A program made the translations under genes and the position numbers. Positions 62,701-64,000 of a stretch of 64,000 nt of DNA are shown here, piece by piece (positions within the stretch are counted from its first letter, which is position 1; every line of letters begins with the position of its first letter). The notes under the pieces were generated by a model that searched no databases, was not told the origin of the DNA, and worked only from the letters and a program-made list of their open reading frames with translations. The stretch covers positions 868,001 through 932,000 of the forward strand of contig CAVQYJ010000023.1 of assembly GCA_963718145.1 (NCBI GenBank), read 5' to 3'. The stretch comes from UBA7672 sp963718145 (GTDB lineage Bacteria; Pseudomonadota; Alphaproteobacteria; Caulobacterales; Hyphomonadaceae).

Positions 62701-63320
62701 CAGTTGATGAACTGATGGCAATCCAGCCCGTGATCCCCGTGATCACGGTGGAGCGGACAGAGGATGCGATTCCGCTGGCGCGCGCTCTGGTGAGCGGCGG
62801 GTTGCGTGTTCTGGAGGTGACCCTGCGGACTGATGTGGCGCTCGCCTGCATGAAGCTGATGCGGGAGGTGGAGGGCGCGGTGGTGGGCGCGGGGACGGTG
62901 CTGACGTCGAACGACGTGGTGCGTGCGCGCGAGGCGGGCGCGCAGTTCATCGTGACGCCGGGGCTGAGCGCGAGTGCGGTGGCTGCGGCGCGCGATGCGG
63001 CGCTGCCGATCCTGCCCGGCGTGGCGACGGCGACGGAGCTGATGCAGGGCCTCGACCTCGGCCTCGACCGCTTCAAGTTCTTCCCGGCGGAGCAGGCGGG
63101 GGGTGTGAAGATGCTGGAGGCGCTGCGCGCGCCGTTCGGCAGGGTGAAGTTCTGTCCGACGGGCGGAATTACTCAGCTGACGGCGCCGACCTATCTGGCG
63201 CTGCCGAACGTTACGTGCGTGGGCGGGGGATGGCTCGCGCCTGCGAGCCTGATCAACGCGAAGAAGTGGGACGAGATCGGCAGGCTCGCGAAAGAGGCGG
63301 CGGCGATCCGGCGCCCATAG
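62697..63320 (+). CDS. eda: KDPG/KHG aldolase
   Basis: Cleaves 2-keto-3-deoxy-6-phosphogluconate to pyruvate and glyceraldehyde 3-phosphate; 207 residues. VIPVITVERTEDAIPLARAL at the N-terminus, GLRVLEVTLRT with the catalytic Glu, and FKFFPAEQAGG with the Schiff-base Lys, followed by FCPTGGIT. The start overlaps the edd stop (ATGA), which shows translational coupling and supports edd being functional in the ancestor at least. Confidence 0.96.
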   Translation: MTVDELMAIQPVIPVITVERTEDAIPLARALVSGGLRVLEVTLRTDVALACMKLMREVEGAVVGAGTVLTSNDVVRAREAGAQFIVTPGLSASAVAAARDAALPILPGVATATELMQGLDLGLDRFKFFPAEQAGGVKMLEALRAPFGRVKFCPTGGITQLTAPTYLALPNVTCVGGGWLAPASLINAKKWDEIGRLAKEAAAIRRP

Positions 63321-63356
63321 AGTGCAGGGTCCGGCCCATTTCCATGCGCCGTCGGG

Positions 63357-64000
63357 TCAGGCCAGCAGCAGCCGCAGGAACTCGTCGTCACGCCATTTGA
63401 CGGAGCGAGGCAGCATGGCGCGGCCAATCTGGTTGGCCTGGCGGGCGACGACGAGTCCGCGCTTGCGCAGCAGGTAGAGGCGCTGGTCGCCGGCGCCCGC
63501 GGCCATGACGATGTCCTCATCCTTCGCGGCTTCGCCGATCGCCGCGCCGTCGATGCCTGCGGCGCGGCCGGGGCCGATGAGGCCGGGGCGCAACAGCCAC
63601 CAGGAGAGGCCGTAGCCGGGGTTCGCCCCGGTCGCCTCGAACAGCGCAGCATAGACCTTGCGATCGGCGCCTTTCGCGCCGTCGAGAACCCACTGGCCGA
63701 ACCTCGCCCAGTCGCGCGCCGTGGCGTGGCAGCCCTGGGGCAGGAGCGGGTTGCCGTCAGACCCGCGCTTCCAGTCTGTCGGCTTGACGCCGATCGAGTC
63801 GAGCACGCGGGACTGGATGTAGGCGACGGGATCGCCTGGCTTGCCGGCGGCGATCAGCTTGCGCTTCAGGATTTCGCCAAAGATCTGGAAGTTGGTGGGG
63901 CCATATTTGAATTCAGCGCCAGGCTCGGCGATCGACTTCGCCTTGATCGCTTCGAGATAGCCAGGCGGGCGGGCGACCGCGCCTTCGCCGCTGAGGCCTG
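63357..64000 (-). CDS. Serine hydrolase, beta-lactamase class C fold (5' end outside window)
   Basis: C-terminal part of a class C beta-lactamase-related hydrolase; about 214 residues visible and the N-terminus with the SxxK serine is beyond 64000. FKYGPTNFQIFGE gives the YxN motif, and GPGRAAGIDGAAIGEAAKDE and GLSWWLLRPG are typical of the 6-aminohexanoate-dimer hydrolase/esterase branch. It converges with eda. The substrate is unknown. Confidence 0.82.
   Translation of the reverse strand, partial: GLSGEGAVARPPGYLEAIKAKSIAEPGAEFKYGPTNFQIFGEILKRKLIAAGKPGDPVAYIQSRVLDSIGVKPTDWKRGSDGNPLLPQGCHATARDWARFGQWVLDGAKGADRKVYAALFEATGANPGYGLSWWLLRPGLIGPGRAAGIDGAAIGEAAKDEDIVMAAGAGDQRLYLLRKRGLVVARQANQIGRAMLPRSVKWRDDEFLRLLLA

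Overview
The window is a high-GC, gene-dense chromosomal segment of an alphaproteobacterium, most likely of the Caulobacterales (Hyphomonadaceae/Caulobacteraceae-like). The grounds are the rnpB-mraZ junction that opens the division/cell-wall cluster, a methionine synthase split into two genes behind an ArsR-methyltransferase fusion and metF, the rpmB-DUF3108-Suv3-like helicase-S4-fdxA-carD-rpoH block, and the Entner-Doudoroff genes zwf-pgl-edd-eda. The taxon is inferred from gene content and order, not from a search. No prophage, CRISPR array, rRNA operon or complete insertion sequence was seen.

Layout. 1-1.2 kb: mraZ (cut by the window edge), its 10-bp-spaced box array, and RNase P RNA. 1.3-10.6 kb: cytochrome c, a BLUF photoreceptor, a cell-wall amidase with a DMT transporter, a TerB/DnaJ protein, an RhlE-type helicase, a DUF885 protein and an HI0933-like flavoprotein. 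10.6-19.2 kb: the leftward methionine operon (ArsR-SAM methyltransferase, metF, VOC protein, metH part 1, then three small genes, then metH part 2). The 3' end of metH part 2 is interrupted by about 1.07 kb of foreign-looking sequence bounded by 56-bp perfect direct repeats. 19.3-24.2 kb: mlaA-mlaC, a small exported protein, an MFS carrier and a PQQ-type sugar dehydrogenase. 24.2-26.0 kb: a compact retron, with a reverse transcriptase fused to a TIR domain and a predicted msr-msd RNA directly upstream. 26-31 kb: secreted and metabolic genes. 31-38.5 kb: the conserved rpmB-to-rpoH block. 38.5-45.7 kb: nuclease, tRNA-Arg, SET-domain protein, YjhX-like toxin, and a BlaI/BlaR1/TonB module with a clear BlaI-type operator. 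45.7-57.2 kb: a broken SDR gene, a fused membrane/spermidine-synthase protein, ettA, an MFS carrier, a PqaA-like protein, a cystatin-like lipoprotein, fRMsr and MarR, and tRNA-Gly. 57.4-64 kb: Entner-Doudoroff genes and a partial serine hydrolase.

How the genes work together. The methionine operon couples folate reduction (MetF) to B12-dependent methylation of homocysteine, under a SAM-methyltransferase/ArsR fusion whose own start region carries an AT-rich palindromic operator. Zwf, Pgl, Edd and Eda convert glucose 6-phosphate to pyruvate and glyceraldehyde 3-phosphate. MlaA and MlaC belong to outer-membrane lipid transport. The retron is the clearest defence candidate: a predicted promoter, a folded RNA with complementary a1/a2 ends and the RT-TIR gene follow each other without a gap.

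Caution. Several normally intact genes (metH part 2, carD, the thermonuclease, tonB, edd) appear interrupted by single-base shifts, and an SDR gene by one TAG codon. Some of these may be assembly errors rather than real mutations.
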